Source: CALAGJ01 sp964293305 (GTDB lineage Bacteria; Bacteroidota; Bacteroidia; Chitinophagales; Chitinophagaceae). Taken from it: DNA of 63,326 nucleotides. The number at the start of each line of letters is the position of its first letter. The stretch's first letter is position 1. The translations under genes were made by a program, and so were the position numbers. Where the stretch lies: the NCBI GenBank assembly GCA_964293305.1, contig CAXYYO010000018.1, positions 1 through 63,326 on the forward strand. The letters run 5' to 3'. Below are positions 7,189 to 16,215 of the stretch, piece by piece. The notes under the pieces are model-generated. The model made no database searches, was not told the origin of the DNA, and saw nothing but the letters and a program-made list of their open reading frames with translations.

Positions 7189-9816
7189 ATGATGACGAGT
7201 GTACAAATAAGACAGGCTTTTTTAGATTTTTTTGCTGATAAAAAACACCAAATAGTGCCATCTGCACCTATTGTGCTAAAAAATGACCCCACATTGTTAT
7301 TTACCAATGCGGGCATGAATCAGTTTAAGGATTATTTTCTCGGGAATCAGCAGCCTCCATATAACCGTGTGGTGGACACCCAAAAATGCCTTCGGGTAAG
7401 TGGCAAGCACAATGATTTGGAAGAAGTGGGTGTGGACACTTACCACCATACTATGTTTGAAATGCTGGGCAATTGGAGTTTTGGCGATTATTTTAAAGGG
7501 GAAGCCATACAATGGAGTTGGGAATTGCTTACAAAAGTATATGGCATACCTGAGGAAAGACTTTATGTATCTGTATTTGAAGGCGATGAAAAAGAAGGAC
7601 TGCCCCCATCCATTGTGGCTATGACGGAATGGAAAAAAATTGTGCCGGCGGAAAGAATTATTTTGGGAAATAAGAAAGATAATTTTTGGGAAATGGGTGA
7701 TACAGGGCCTTGTGGTCCATGTAGTGAAATACATGTGGACTGCCGCCCAGATGCTGAGCGAAAAGAAGTGCTGGGTAGTACACTTGTAAATAAAGACCAC
7801 CCTCAGGTAATTGAAATATGGAATAATGTATTTATACAATACAATAGGAAAAAGGATGGCAGCCTAGAAGAGCTACCTGCTAAGCATGTGGATACTGGCA
7901 TGGGATTGGAGCGATTAGTTAGGGTATTGCAGGGCAAAACTTCAAACTATGATACGGATATTTTTAGTGGAACCATAGCAGCCACAGAAAAAATTACTGG
8001 TCTGCATTATGACCGTAGCGATAGCCGACAAGCCGTTGCTTTTAGGGTATTGGCAGATCATATAAGGGCAATCGGCTTTACCATTGCTGATGGGCAACTG
8101 CCATCAAATACAGGAGCCGGATATGTGATACGGAGAATATTGCGTAGGGCTGTACGATATTATTTTACTTATCTGGATTATAAACAACCCTTACTAGTAC
8201 AACTAATGCCTGTATTAGCCACACAGTTTGAACAGGTATTTCCTGAGCTGCATCTTCAAATTGACTTTGTGTGCCGTGTAGTAAAGGAGGAAGAGGATGC
8301 TTTTTTGCGTACACTAGATAAGGGTCTAAAACGGATTGAGGATATTATAGCTAACGCTAATAATGGCAGTATAGCAGGAAAAGATGCTTTTGAATTGTAT
8401 GATACTTATGGTTTCCCCATTGACCTTACCAGACTGATTGCACAGGAGCAAAATTTGCTAGTAAATGAAGCTGAGTTTGATGCAGAAATGCAACAACAAA
8501 AAAGTAGAAGCAGGGCAGCTTCGGTAGTAGATACAGGGGATTGGATAGTGCTGGAAGATACCTCATCCAATCATTTTGTCGGATATGATACCTTAGACAT
8601 TAAAACCCATATTACCAAGTATAGAAAAATGAATCTGAAAGGAAAGGATATGTATCAATTGGTATTGGATAGTACTCCTTTTTATGCAGAAAGTGGCGGA
8701 CAAATTGGCGATACTGGCACACTACATATTGAAGATAGTAATGATGTGGTTATCATTACAAACACAAAAAAAGAGAATAACCTGATTGTGCATTTTGCAG
8801 ATCATTTACCAGAAAATATGAGCGGCTCAATAATTGCTACTGTAGATGGTCAGCGTAGAAATGCTATTACAAAAAATCACTCGGCCACACACCTCATGCA
8901 TGCCGCACTCAGACAAGTGCTTGGCAAGCATGTGGCTCAAAAAGGTAGCCTTGTAAACGACGAATATCTCCGCTTTGATTTTTCACATTTTTCTAAAATG
9001 ACGAATGAGGAAATAAAAACTGTGGAGGAAATAGTAAACCAAAAAATCAGACAAAACATTCCAGTTGTTATTAAAGAAATGCCAAAGGAGGAAGCGTTGC
9101 AACTGGGAGCAATGGCACTGTTTGGTGAAAAATATGGCGATACGGTAAGGGTTGTGATTATTGACCCAGCATATAGCGTGGAGCTATGTGGTGGCACACA
9201 TGTAAGTAGCACTGGTAGTTTAGGTTTCTTCAAAATAACGGTGGAAACAGCAGTGGCTGCGGGTGTACGCAGAATAGAAGCGGTAACGGGTAAGGCAGGT
9301 GAAATGTATGTGCATGAAGTTTCTGATCAATTGCATACCATTAAAGAACAACTGAAGCATCCAAAAGATATCAGCAAGGCCATACAAAATCTACAGGATG
9401 AAAATATAGATTTAAAAAAGCGGGTAGAAAGTTTAGAAGCAAGAATGTTAGTGGCGCTGCGCAATGAATTAATAACAAAGGATGAAATCATCAATGGTTT
9501 CAGGTTTGTGGCCGATATTGTAGAACTGCCACATGCAGATGCACTTAAAAAACTATGTTATGATTTAAAAAGTAATCTGAATGATTATGTAGCAGTGCTC
9601 TGCGCAAACATAGGCGGCAAGCCATTTGTAGCTATTGGCATTAGTGATACCGTAGTGGCTGCGAAACAATTGGATGCAGGATTGCTCATCAAACAAGTAG
9701 TGGCACCGCTCATCAAAGGTGGTGGTGGAGGTCAGAAAAACTTAGCTACAGCAGGTGGACAGGATGTTACACAACTGCAGGCGGTAATAGATGCTATAAA
9801 GGAGAAAGTAAGTTGA
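7189..9816 (+). CDS. alaS: Alanine--tRNA ligase
   Basis: Charges tRNA-Ala in the cytoplasm. At 875 residues it is full length (E. coli AlaRS is 876). The class II catalytic core is at the N-terminus, with FFADKKHQIVPSAPIVLKND and FTNAGMNQFKD. The editing domain carries its metal site: H564xxxH568 (HSATHLMHA) and C667/H671 (CGGTHV). A C-terminal coiled coil and the glycine-rich segment IKGGGGGQ (DHHA1 domain) follow. Tandem ATGs (7189, 7192) leave the exact start open by one codon. It stands alone as a transcription unit. Confidence 0.98.
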   Translation: MMTSVQIRQAFLDFFADKKHQIVPSAPIVLKNDPTLLFTNAGMNQFKDYFLGNQQPPYNRVVDTQKCLRVSGKHNDLEEVGVDTYHHTMFEMLGNWSFGDYFKGEAIQWSWELLTKVYGIPEERLYVSVFEGDEKEGLPPSIVAMTEWKKIVPAERIILGNKKDNFWEMGDTGPCGPCSEIHVDCRPDAERKEVLGSTLVNKDHPQVIEIWNNVFIQYNRKKDGSLEELPAKHVDTGMGLERLVRVLQGKTSNYDTDIFSGTIAATEKITGLHYDRSDSRQAVAFRVLADHIRAIGFTIADGQLPSNTGAGYVIRRILRRAVRYYFTYLDYKQPLLVQLMPVLATQFEQVFPELHLQIDFVCRVVKEEEDAFLRTLDKGLKRIEDIIANANNGSIAGKDAFELYDTYGFPIDLTRLIAQEQNLLVNEAEFDAEMQQQKSRSRAASVVDTGDWIVLEDTSSNHFVGYDTLDIKTHITKYRKMNLKGKDMYQLVLDSTPFYAESGGQIGDTGTLHIEDSNDVVIITNTKKENNLIVHFADHLPENMSGSIIATVDGQRRNAITKNHSATHLMHAALRQVLGKHVAQKGSLVNDEYLRFDFSHFSKMTNEEIKTVEEIVNQKIRQNIPVVIKEMPKEEALQLGAMALFGEKYGDTVRVVIIDPAYSVELCGGTHVSSTGSLGFFKITVETAVAAGVRRIEAVTGKAGEMYVHEVSDQLHTIKEQLKHPKDISKAIQNLQDENIDLKKRVESLEARMLVALRNELITKDEIINGFRFVADIVELPHADALKKLCYDLKSNLNDYVAVLCANIGGKPFVAIGISDTVVAAKQLDAGLLIKQVVAPLIKGGGGGQKNLATAGGQDVTQLQAVIDAIKEKVS

Positions 9817-9980
9817 TGCTATTATGATCTAAATGCATAATTTAAAGGTCTTTACTACTCTTATATATTTGATTTTTTTATTTTTATATCTTACAAAATA
9901 TTGTAAGCTTGTACTATAAAAAGTTATGAAGCAACAGTAAATACTTCTTGTATTTTAAAGTTGATTTTGTAGCAAACCAT

Positions 9981-10193
9981 TCAATTGGAATTACTCCTTT
10001 TATCCCCTCCTAATAGCAGTACATTGTTTTTGTATTTCCTACCAACTGGTATTTCAATATCATCAAATTCTATTTTCATGTTTGCATAATGAATAAGTTT
10101 TTCTTTCGCTACTATAAATGATTTATGAACCCATAGAAATTTTTCAATGCCCATTATGCTTTCCATATCTTTCATTGTGCTGCGCACAATAAA
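9981..10193 (-). pseudogene. Remnant of a LytTR-type DNA-binding domain
   Basis: The reading frame from 10193 leftward contains RSTMKDMESI, FLWVHKSFIVA and IEIPVGRKYKNN, the successive signature blocks of the LytTR domain found at the C-terminus of Bacteroidota response regulators. An in-frame stop lies just upstream (10194-10196), and no receiver domain or start is visible in the 170 bp before DinB. It is therefore the last two thirds of a LytTR domain, most likely the relic of a deleted regulator. A short functional protein from the GTG at 10187 is possible but less likely. Nothing else is seen in 9817-10364. Confidence 0.7.
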
Positions 10194-10364
10194 TTATTGA
10201 TCGCATCAAAAAAGAATGGCATAAAAGGGAGAAACAATATTATCTTCAACAAACCATCAGAAAAAATTTTAGGCATTTACTTTTGTAAAATAACTGTTGG
10301 AGTAGAATCAGCTGTAAAGCAGTTAGTTTTATTAGATTAAATTGCACAATCAAAATGAATAGTT

Positions 10365-10826
10365 ATGGAATGGATTCAACAACAAATAGACACATGGAAT
10401 ATCAGTAACAGAGTAAATCTTTATCTGATGAATGAAATACATGAAAGTTGGTTTGATGATACCATAACTGGCAAAGGGAGAAGTGTATTTCAAAACTTTG
10501 CTCATATACATAATGTGCGGCTGATGTGGCTAAAAGAAGCAATGCCTGAACTAATGACCACCGTGTCAAAAATTGAATCCAACGAAGGGAAGGAAATTTT
10601 AATAACGCATTTCAATGATTCATCAGCCGCCATGGTGCAATTACTTGAAAAAGGTTTTGCTGAAAATAAAATCAAAGGCTTCAAACCCCATCCTACTGCA
10701 TTTCTTGGCTACCTTATTGCACATGAAGCACATCATCGGGGTTATATTATGCAGTGCTTAAAAAGTAATAGCCACCTTACAAATAAGAGTCTTGGTTTTG
10801 CACTCTGGCAATGGGGTACACGATAG
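10365..10826 (+). CDS. DinB/YfiT family protein
   Basis: A 153-residue four-helix-bundle protein of the DinB superfamily, whose members bind a divalent metal and often act as thiol-dependent transferases. The three-histidine metal site is visible: FAHIHNVRLMWL (H47/H49) and LIAHEAHHRG (H120, H123/H124). The substrate cannot be told from sequence. It has no clear operon partner; a LytTR relic lies upstream. A second, dissimilar DinB protein occurs at 50247. Confidence 0.85.
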   Translation: MEWIQQQIDTWNISNRVNLYLMNEIHESWFDDTITGKGRSVFQNFAHIHNVRLMWLKEAMPELMTTVSKIESNEGKEILITHFNDSSAAMVQLLEKGFAENKIKGFKPHPTAFLGYLIAHEAHHRGYIMQCLKSNSHLTNKSLGFALWQWGTR

Positions 10827-11127
10827 TGCATTTTAATTGATATGATGTCAAAAAAGACATGGTCACTTTGGGTTATTTTATCTATTTTTCTTTCATTTGG
10901 AGAGCAGTATACCAGAAGAAATATTATTTTTCTAAAGGAAAGTATCCATATATAAATAGTTCCAATCTATCTAAAAATTATCCCTTAGAATATGGGCTCA
11001 TAAAAAATAAACCTATATGGATAATGCAAAATGAAAGCATCACTTTAAAATTCGTTCTGTTCTAATCTTTAAGATGTTATTTCTACTATAAATACAACAC
11101 TAATTCCTCCTATTGTTCACGACACCA
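10827..11127. other. Intergenic region with no supported gene
   Basis: AT-rich DNA between DinB and the lycopene cyclase. A 68-codon frame (10859-11065) has no recognisable domain and a composition typical of noncoding DNA here. No hairpin terminator is seen. Confidence 0.6.
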
Positions 11128-12342
11128 TTACCCCAGGAAATGCCTCTTCAATTCTTTCATTGCCGCAGGCAAAAAATGCTTGAGTGGCACACTTTGCATA
11201 ATGCGTAGGTCTTCGGCTATTGTGCTTTCATTATCTAAAAAACGAAGTACTGATGTAGCTTTGCAGGCTTTGAAAATGGCTGCAAAAATTGCATCACCGC
11301 CCAAGTGCCCTTTCTGCATTACATGAAGCAAAGTGCTATCATATAAACCAAATTTTTGATGCTGCAAGTCCCTTTGTATAATTGGTGTTTTCCCTTGTAC
11401 TAATCTATCTATAATTGCTGCTGAATGTTTTTGAATAAACTGAAAAGTATAACCTGTACTTGGCTTTGTTTGTCCACCGGAAGTCCCCAAATAAATAATT
11501 CTTCCTTTACTTACTGGAAATGGATAATTCGTCATGGGTATTACACCATTTTCTTCTTCTAATACATTCCATTGTGGAATGCCTGCCATATTTTGCAAGT
11601 AATGTATTAGTTCGTTTTTATACAGTTCATCAGGAAGTAGATTTTCTGTAAAGAGTGTATATTCTACCAAAGCTTTATTTGGTGCAAGTGGAACCAAATA
11701 CATAAAAGTTGTACCATATTGTTGACTTACCCTAAAATCCATAAAACGAGCAGTAGTAGTATCAAAAATATCAGAGGGTGTTTCAATCACCCACCCTTTG
11801 AAATGTTGTAGCAACCAATGGTATTTTTTATTTTGTGGTAATGCTTGCAATTGAGGGAGTGATAAATCCATCAAGCTACTAAATACATAATCGGCTTGTA
11901 TTGTTTCATCATCATAAGTTACATAAGCGTATCGTTCATCGTTGTCTATTTTTGATATTTTGGCAGATATAAAATCTATATGAGGGCATTGTTTTGCAGC
12001 CGCCAACACATAAGCATAAAAATCTGCACTCCTTATCATTTTATACTGATATGGTGCTATTTGTAGTGGACCACTCCAATAGTTGGACTCAAATAATAAT
12101 GAACTCCATCTATGGTGTACAATTTCATCAAAAAGACCTTTATCCTTTTCCCAAAAACACCAAGTGCGGTCATTGTGTTTTTTTTCGGCTTGATCAATTA
12201 CTGCTATCCTTTTTGTTTTGAAAAAAGGATGCAACATCATCTGCATCAGCAGGCTAAGACCTGCGGCACCGGAACCAGCAATAATATAATCATACTTCTT
12301 TTGCAAGGCCCAAAAATAATGTTTCATCGGCAGGCTCATCAT
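11128..12342 (-). CDS. crtY: Lycopene beta-cyclase (CrtY family)
   Basis: A flavoprotein that closes the ends of lycopene to beta-ionone rings in carotenoid synthesis. The 404-residue product has the dinucleotide-binding motif GSGAAG (23-28), the family block NDRTWCFWE, and the C-terminal motif LGTSGGQTKPSTGYTF. Together these identify the CrtY/CrtL family. ATG 12340-12342 is used; M6 (MKHYFW) is an equally plausible start. It is divergent from gltX with only 21 bp between the starts, so each promoter reaches into the other gene. No other carotenoid genes lie nearby, so the pathway must be encoded elsewhere. Colour and end product are inference. Confidence 0.9.
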   Translation of the reverse strand: MMSLPMKHYFWALQKKYDYIIAGSGAAGLSLLMQMMLHPFFKTKRIAVIDQAEKKHNDRTWCFWEKDKGLFDEIVHHRWSSLLFESNYWSGPLQIAPYQYKMIRSADFYAYVLAAAKQCPHIDFISAKISKIDNDERYAYVTYDDETIQADYVFSSLMDLSLPQLQALPQNKKYHWLLQHFKGWVIETPSDIFDTTTARFMDFRVSQQYGTTFMYLVPLAPNKALVEYTLFTENLLPDELYKNELIHYLQNMAGIPQWNVLEEENGVIPMTNYPFPVSKGRIIYLGTSGGQTKPSTGYTFQFIQKHSAAIIDRLVQGKTPIIQRDLQHQKFGLYDSTLLHVMQKGHLGGDAIFAAIFKACKATSVLRFLDNESTIAEDLRIMQSVPLKHFLPAAMKELKRHFLG

Positions 12343-12351
12343 GCATTGTTA

Positions 12352-12359
12352 TACATTTG
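12352..12359 (+). promoter_or_regulatory. -7 promoter element of gltX, four bases from the start codon
   Basis: TACATTTG fits TAnnTTTG and ends four bases (CGCC) before the gltX ATG. Transcription would start at or next to the ATG, giving a leaderless or nearly leaderless mRNA. Confidence 0.5.
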
Positions 12360-12363
12360 CGCC

Positions 12364-13875
12364 ATGTCATCAAAAAAAGTGAGGGTAAGATTTGCCCCAT
12401 CGCCCACAGGAGGCTTACATTTAGGGGGTATGCGCACCGCATTATTTAATTATTTATTCGCTAAAAAAAATAATGGTGACTTTATTCTTCGGGTGGAAGA
12501 TACAGACCAAACAAGGTATGTGGATGGGGCAGAGGCATACATTATGCAATGCTTAAATTGGTGTGGCATACTGCCAGATGAAAGTCCTGAAAAGCCCGGT
12601 ATTTATGGGCCTTACAGGCAAAGTGAAAGAAAAGCTATTTACAGAAAATATGCGGAACAACTGATAGCCAATGGACAGGCTTACTATGCTTTTGATACTG
12701 CTGATGAACTAACGGAAGCTCGAAAAACTGATCCAAATTTCAGGTATGGCATTGGTAACAGAGCGCAGATGCGTAATGCACTTGCCATGAGCAGCACCGA
12801 GGTAAAAAATTTATTGGATACTGATGCTCCTGTAGTTATAAGAATAAAAATGCCGGAAGATGAAACGATTAGTTTTACTGATGGGATAAGGGGGGAAGTA
12901 TCATTTGCCGCCAATCTTACAGATGATAAGGTTTTATTAAAAGCAGATGGTATGCCTACTTATCATTTGGCAGTGGTAGTAGATGATTTTTTGATGCAAA
13001 TATCACATGCTTTTAGAGGTGAGGAATGGCTACCCAGTGCGCCTGTACACATCCTATTGTGGCGTTATCTTTTTGGTGAAGATGCAATGCCACAATGGGC
13101 ACATTTACCATTGATATTAAAACCTGATGGCAATGGCAAACTCAGTAAACGAGATGGTGAGCGTTTAGGGTTTCCAGTATTTGCTATGAATTGGCAGGAT
13201 CCACGCACCCAGGAATTGACCAGTGGATTTGCAGAACGTGGTTATTTGCCGCAGGCATTTATAAATATGCTGGCACTATTAGGATGGAATGAAGGAACAG
13301 ATAAAGAACTATACAGTTTAGAAAACTTAGCATCCGTTTTTTCGCTGGAGCGAATGCATAAGCATGGGGCAAAATTTGATATTGAAAAAGCAAAATGGTT
13401 CAATCAGGAATGGATAAAACTTTTGCCTGCCAATGATTTGGCAAAGGCAGTAAAACCATATTTTGATAGCGTAGGCATTGATATAAAAAATGAAAAATAT
13501 TTTGAATCTGTTATCAACTTGGTAAAGGAAAGGTGTGCCTTACTTCCTGATTTTATTACACAGGCTGGTTTCTTTTTTACTGCACCTGCTGCACCAAAAA
13601 TTGACATTATAAAACCAAAGTGGAGTGATGACAAAAAAAGATTCTTTACCGAATGGTGCCATGCAATTAATGACGATATGCCGGCAGAAGCGCTAGAAAT
13701 TTCTTTTAAAGCTATAGCAGAAGCACATCAAATAAAAGCCGGTGAATTGATGCAACCACTACGCATAATGCTGGTGGGGGATAAATTTGGACCCGGCGTT
13801 TTTGATATAGCTGCACTACTTGGTGTGGCTGAAACAAAAAATAGGATGGAAACAGCTATGGCAATGATGCAATAG
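12364..13875 (+). CDS. gltX: Glutamate--tRNA ligase
   Basis: Charges tRNA-Glu (or tRNA-Glu and tRNA-Gln). The 504-residue class I synthetase starts at ATG 12364, giving MSSKKVRVRFAPSPTGG. The HIGH-type motif is GGLHLGG (16-22) and the KMSKS-type motif is KLSKR (259-263). An open frame continues upstream to 12112 but overlaps crtY and precedes the conserved N-terminus, so it is not used. It converges with the acyl-CoA dehydrogenase gene at its 3' end. Confidence 0.97.
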   Translation: MSSKKVRVRFAPSPTGGLHLGGMRTALFNYLFAKKNNGDFILRVEDTDQTRYVDGAEAYIMQCLNWCGILPDESPEKPGIYGPYRQSERKAIYRKYAEQLIANGQAYYAFDTADELTEARKTDPNFRYGIGNRAQMRNALAMSSTEVKNLLDTDAPVVIRIKMPEDETISFTDGIRGEVSFAANLTDDKVLLKADGMPTYHLAVVVDDFLMQISHAFRGEEWLPSAPVHILLWRYLFGEDAMPQWAHLPLILKPDGNGKLSKRDGERLGFPVFAMNWQDPRTQELTSGFAERGYLPQAFINMLALLGWNEGTDKELYSLENLASVFSLERMHKHGAKFDIEKAKWFNQEWIKLLPANDLAKAVKPYFDSVGIDIKNEKYFESVINLVKERCALLPDFITQAGFFFTAPAAPKIDIIKPKWSDDKKRFFTEWCHAINDDMPAEALEISFKAIAEAHQIKAGELMQPLRIMLVGDKFGPGVFDIAALLGVAETKNRMETAMAMMQ

Positions 13876-13927
13876 CTTTTGTATTTCACTCATTATTTAG
13901 AACGCTAAAAGAGAAGTCTGTTATTGA

Positions 13928-15067
13928 TTAATGTAGTAGTTCTCTTGCTATCACTAATTTCTGAATTTCAGAAGTACCCTCACCAATGGTACAAAGTTTT
14001 GCATCCCGATAATGTTTTTCTACAGGAAAATCTTTGGTATATCCATAGCCACCAAAAATTTGAACAGCATCATTGGCAACCCTTACTGCTACTTCACTTG
14101 CATAATATTTTGCCATGGCTCCTTCTCTTGTAATTTTTTCTCCACGACCTTTTTTATCGCATGCATTCCAAATAAGTAATTCTGCAGCGGCAATTTCTGT
14201 AGCCATATCTGCCAATTTAAAACTTATACCTTGAAAGTTTGAAATGGATTGACCAAACTGTTCTCTTTCTTTTGAATATTGTAGTGCCGCTTCATAAGCC
14301 CCTTTTGCAATGCCCAAAGAAAGTGATGCAATGGAAATGCGACCTCCATCGAGTATTGCTAAGGCTTGTTTAAACCCTTCGCCTACTTCGCCAAGTCTAT
14401 TAGTGTCTGGTATGATGCAGTTTTCAAAAATCATTTCAGCAGTTTCACTAGCACGCATGCCAAGTTTGTTTTCTTTTTTTCCTCCGGAAAATCCGAGAGT
14501 GCCACGCTCTACTACAAAAGCCGTTGCATTGTTGCGGCTTCTGGGTTCGCCGGTACGGCATATTACTACGGCTACATCTCCGGTTTTACCATGGGTAATC
14601 CAGCATTTGGTACCATTGAGTATCCAGTTATCACCATCTTTTGTGGCTGTGCATTTCATATTGCCGGCATCGCTGCCTGTGTTTGGCTCTGTGAGGCCCC
14701 AAGCACCAATCCATTCTGCTGTTGCTAATTTTGGTAGGTACTTTTGCTTTTGGGTTTCATTACCAAAATACATAATATGACCTGTACAAAGTGAATTGTG
14801 CGCAGCCAAACTCAATCCAATACTGCCACATACTTTTGCTATTTCCTCTATGATTGTTTTGTATTCAAAGTAGCTCAAACCCGCACCACCATACTGTTCA
14901 GGCACCAGTACGCCCATTAAACCCAGCTTACCCATTTCTTTAAAAACTTCAGTAGGAAAATGTTGGGCTTCATCCCAATCCATTACATAAGGTTTTATGT
15001 GTTGCTGCGCAAAATCACGGGCTGTTTGTGCCACTTGTAGGGTTAATTCTTCTGCCTGAAAATTCAT
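13928..15067 (-). CDS. Acyl-CoA dehydrogenase
   Basis: FAD-dependent enzyme of fatty-acid or branched-chain acyl-CoA oxidation; electrons pass to ETF. ATG 15065-15067 gives 379 residues, the normal family length (an upstream TTG at 15091 adds eight unsupported residues). Visible motifs are WGLTEPNTGSDAG (substrate and flavin loop), KCWITHG, and the C-terminal EGTSEIQ with the presumed catalytic base at about E363, as in short-chain enzymes. Chain-length preference cannot be read directly. Its minus-strand upstream sequence has TAATTTTG as a possible -7 box 22 nt before the start. Confidence 0.95.
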   Translation of the reverse strand: MNFQAEELTLQVAQTARDFAQQHIKPYVMDWDEAQHFPTEVFKEMGKLGLMGVLVPEQYGGAGLSYFEYKTIIEEIAKVCGSIGLSLAAHNSLCTGHIMYFGNETQKQKYLPKLATAEWIGAWGLTEPNTGSDAGNMKCTATKDGDNWILNGTKCWITHGKTGDVAVVICRTGEPRSRNNATAFVVERGTLGFSGGKKENKLGMRASETAEMIFENCIIPDTNRLGEVGEGFKQALAILDGGRISIASLSLGIAKGAYEAALQYSKEREQFGQSISNFQGISFKLADMATEIAAAELLIWNACDKKGRGEKITREGAMAKYYASEVAVRVANDAVQIFGGYGYTKDFPVEKHYRDAKLCTIGEGTSEIQKLVIARELLH

Positions 15068-15200
15068 ATACGAACGTTTGTTAGGGTGCAAAATTAGGTG
15101 GCAGGCCTCAATCGGCTTGAATTATTTTTCCCTTCCATTTTCTATTATACAATTTGCTACTTTTTTCAGGTTTTGGGATGCTGGTGGAAAAGTTGGAGTT

Positions 15201-15279
15201 GCGTTAGGGATTGAAGCGGAAATCCTTTTTGCCCTTAGGCAAAAAGATTGTAGCGAAAGCCCGGCCCGCAGGGCAACGC
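15201..15279. repeat. Dispersed structured element, copy 2
   Basis: A 79-nt G+C-rich island, starting GCGTTAGGGATTG and ending GGGCAACGC, related to copy 1 at 5953-6039. Outer pairing is GCGTT/AACGC, where copy 1 has GCGTG/CACGC. The inner hairpin is CTTTTTGCC/GGCAAAAAG with loop CTTA, where copy 1 has a different stem at the same place. GCCC/GGGC forms a third hairpin near the end. It lies between two divergent genes. Confidence 0.75.
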
Positions 15280-15303
15280 CCAAATTATTCTTTTAAATGA
15301 AAA

Positions 15304-15332
15304 TTTGTTTATGCTGCTTCCTATTATTTTTG
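15304..15332 (+). promoter_or_regulatory. Promoter of murI
   Basis: TTTG (15304-15307), 17 nt, TATTTTTG (15325-15332): a full match to the Bacteroidota promoter. The -7 box ends four bases before the murI ATG at 15337, predicting a leaderless transcript. Confidence 0.65.
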
Positions 15333-15336
15333 TGGC

Positions 15337-16164
15337 ATGGGTGCAATAGGCGTGTTTGATTCGGGTTATGGTGGACTTACAGTATTAAAAAATATGCAAC
15401 AACAACTACCTCAGTATGATTATATCTACTTGGGTGATAATGCGAGGGCTCCTTATGGCAATCGCTCTTTTGATGCCGTATATCATTATACATGGGATGC
15501 TGTTCAATGGTTCTTTAAACAGGGCTGTCCGCTGGTGGTATTAGCATGTAATACCGCATCTGCTAAAGCTTTGCGAAGCATACAACAAAAAAATTTGCCA
15601 TTGTTGGATGACCAATCTTTAAGGGTACTTGGTGTTATAAGGCCTACCTCAGAAGTGATTGGCAGCTACAGCAAAACAAAACATATTGGCGTATTGGCTA
15701 CAAAAGGTACTGTGCTTTCTGCATCCTATGTTATTGAAATTAAAAAGTTTTTTCCTGATACGCAAGTCAGCCAACAGGCTTGCCCCATCTGGGTGCCATT
15801 GATTGAAAACAATGAATATCTTACACCTGGCGGTGAATGGTTTATAGCAAGAGATCTGGAGCAATTTATACAGTCTGCGCCGGGCATGGATACCATACTT
15901 TTGGGCTGTACACATTATCCATTATTAAAGCCTATTCTTGAAAAATATGCACCGCCACATATAAAAATTATCAGTCAAGGTGATATTGTTTCTGATAGTT
16001 TAAAAGCTTACTTACAAAGACACCCGGCCATGGAAAACAAACTCAGTAAGGGCAGCACCAGAAATTTTTATACTACAGATAGCGTAGCAGATTTTAATGA
16101 GAAAGCTTCATTCTTTTATGGGGAAAATATTGAAAGCAAACATGCAGATTTACAAATACAATAA
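15337..16164 (+). CDS. murI: Glutamate racemase
   Basis: Makes D-glutamate for peptidoglycan from L-glutamate. The 275-residue protein carries the cofactor-independent racemase signature: FDSGYGGLT (D8, S9), the first catalytic cysteine C71 in VVLACNTASA, and the second, C191, with T192-H193 in LLGCTHYPLL. All residues required are present. It is a single-gene unit with its own promoter. Confidence 0.97.
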   Translation: MGAIGVFDSGYGGLTVLKNMQQQLPQYDYIYLGDNARAPYGNRSFDAVYHYTWDAVQWFFKQGCPLVVLACNTASAKALRSIQQKNLPLLDDQSLRVLGVIRPTSEVIGSYSKTKHIGVLATKGTVLSASYVIEIKKFFPDTQVSQQACPIWVPLIENNEYLTPGGEWFIARDLEQFIQSAPGMDTILLGCTHYPLLKPILEKYAPPHIKIISQGDIVSDSLKAYLQRHPAMENKLSKGSTRNFYTTDSVADFNEKASFFYGENIESKHADLQIQ

Positions 16165-16215
16165 AGTAATCCTATACAATAAATTTTGACGTGTTGTGAG
16201 AGAAGCACCAAATAC

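Noticed and set aside
10859..11065. 68-codon open frame after DinB
   Set aside because: No domain, signal or conserved-looking pattern; composition matches AT-rich noncoding sequence.
12112..12363. N-terminal extension of gltX
   Set aside because: The frame is open but overlaps crtY on the other strand and precedes the conserved N-terminus; promoter and ATG at 12352-12364 fit better.
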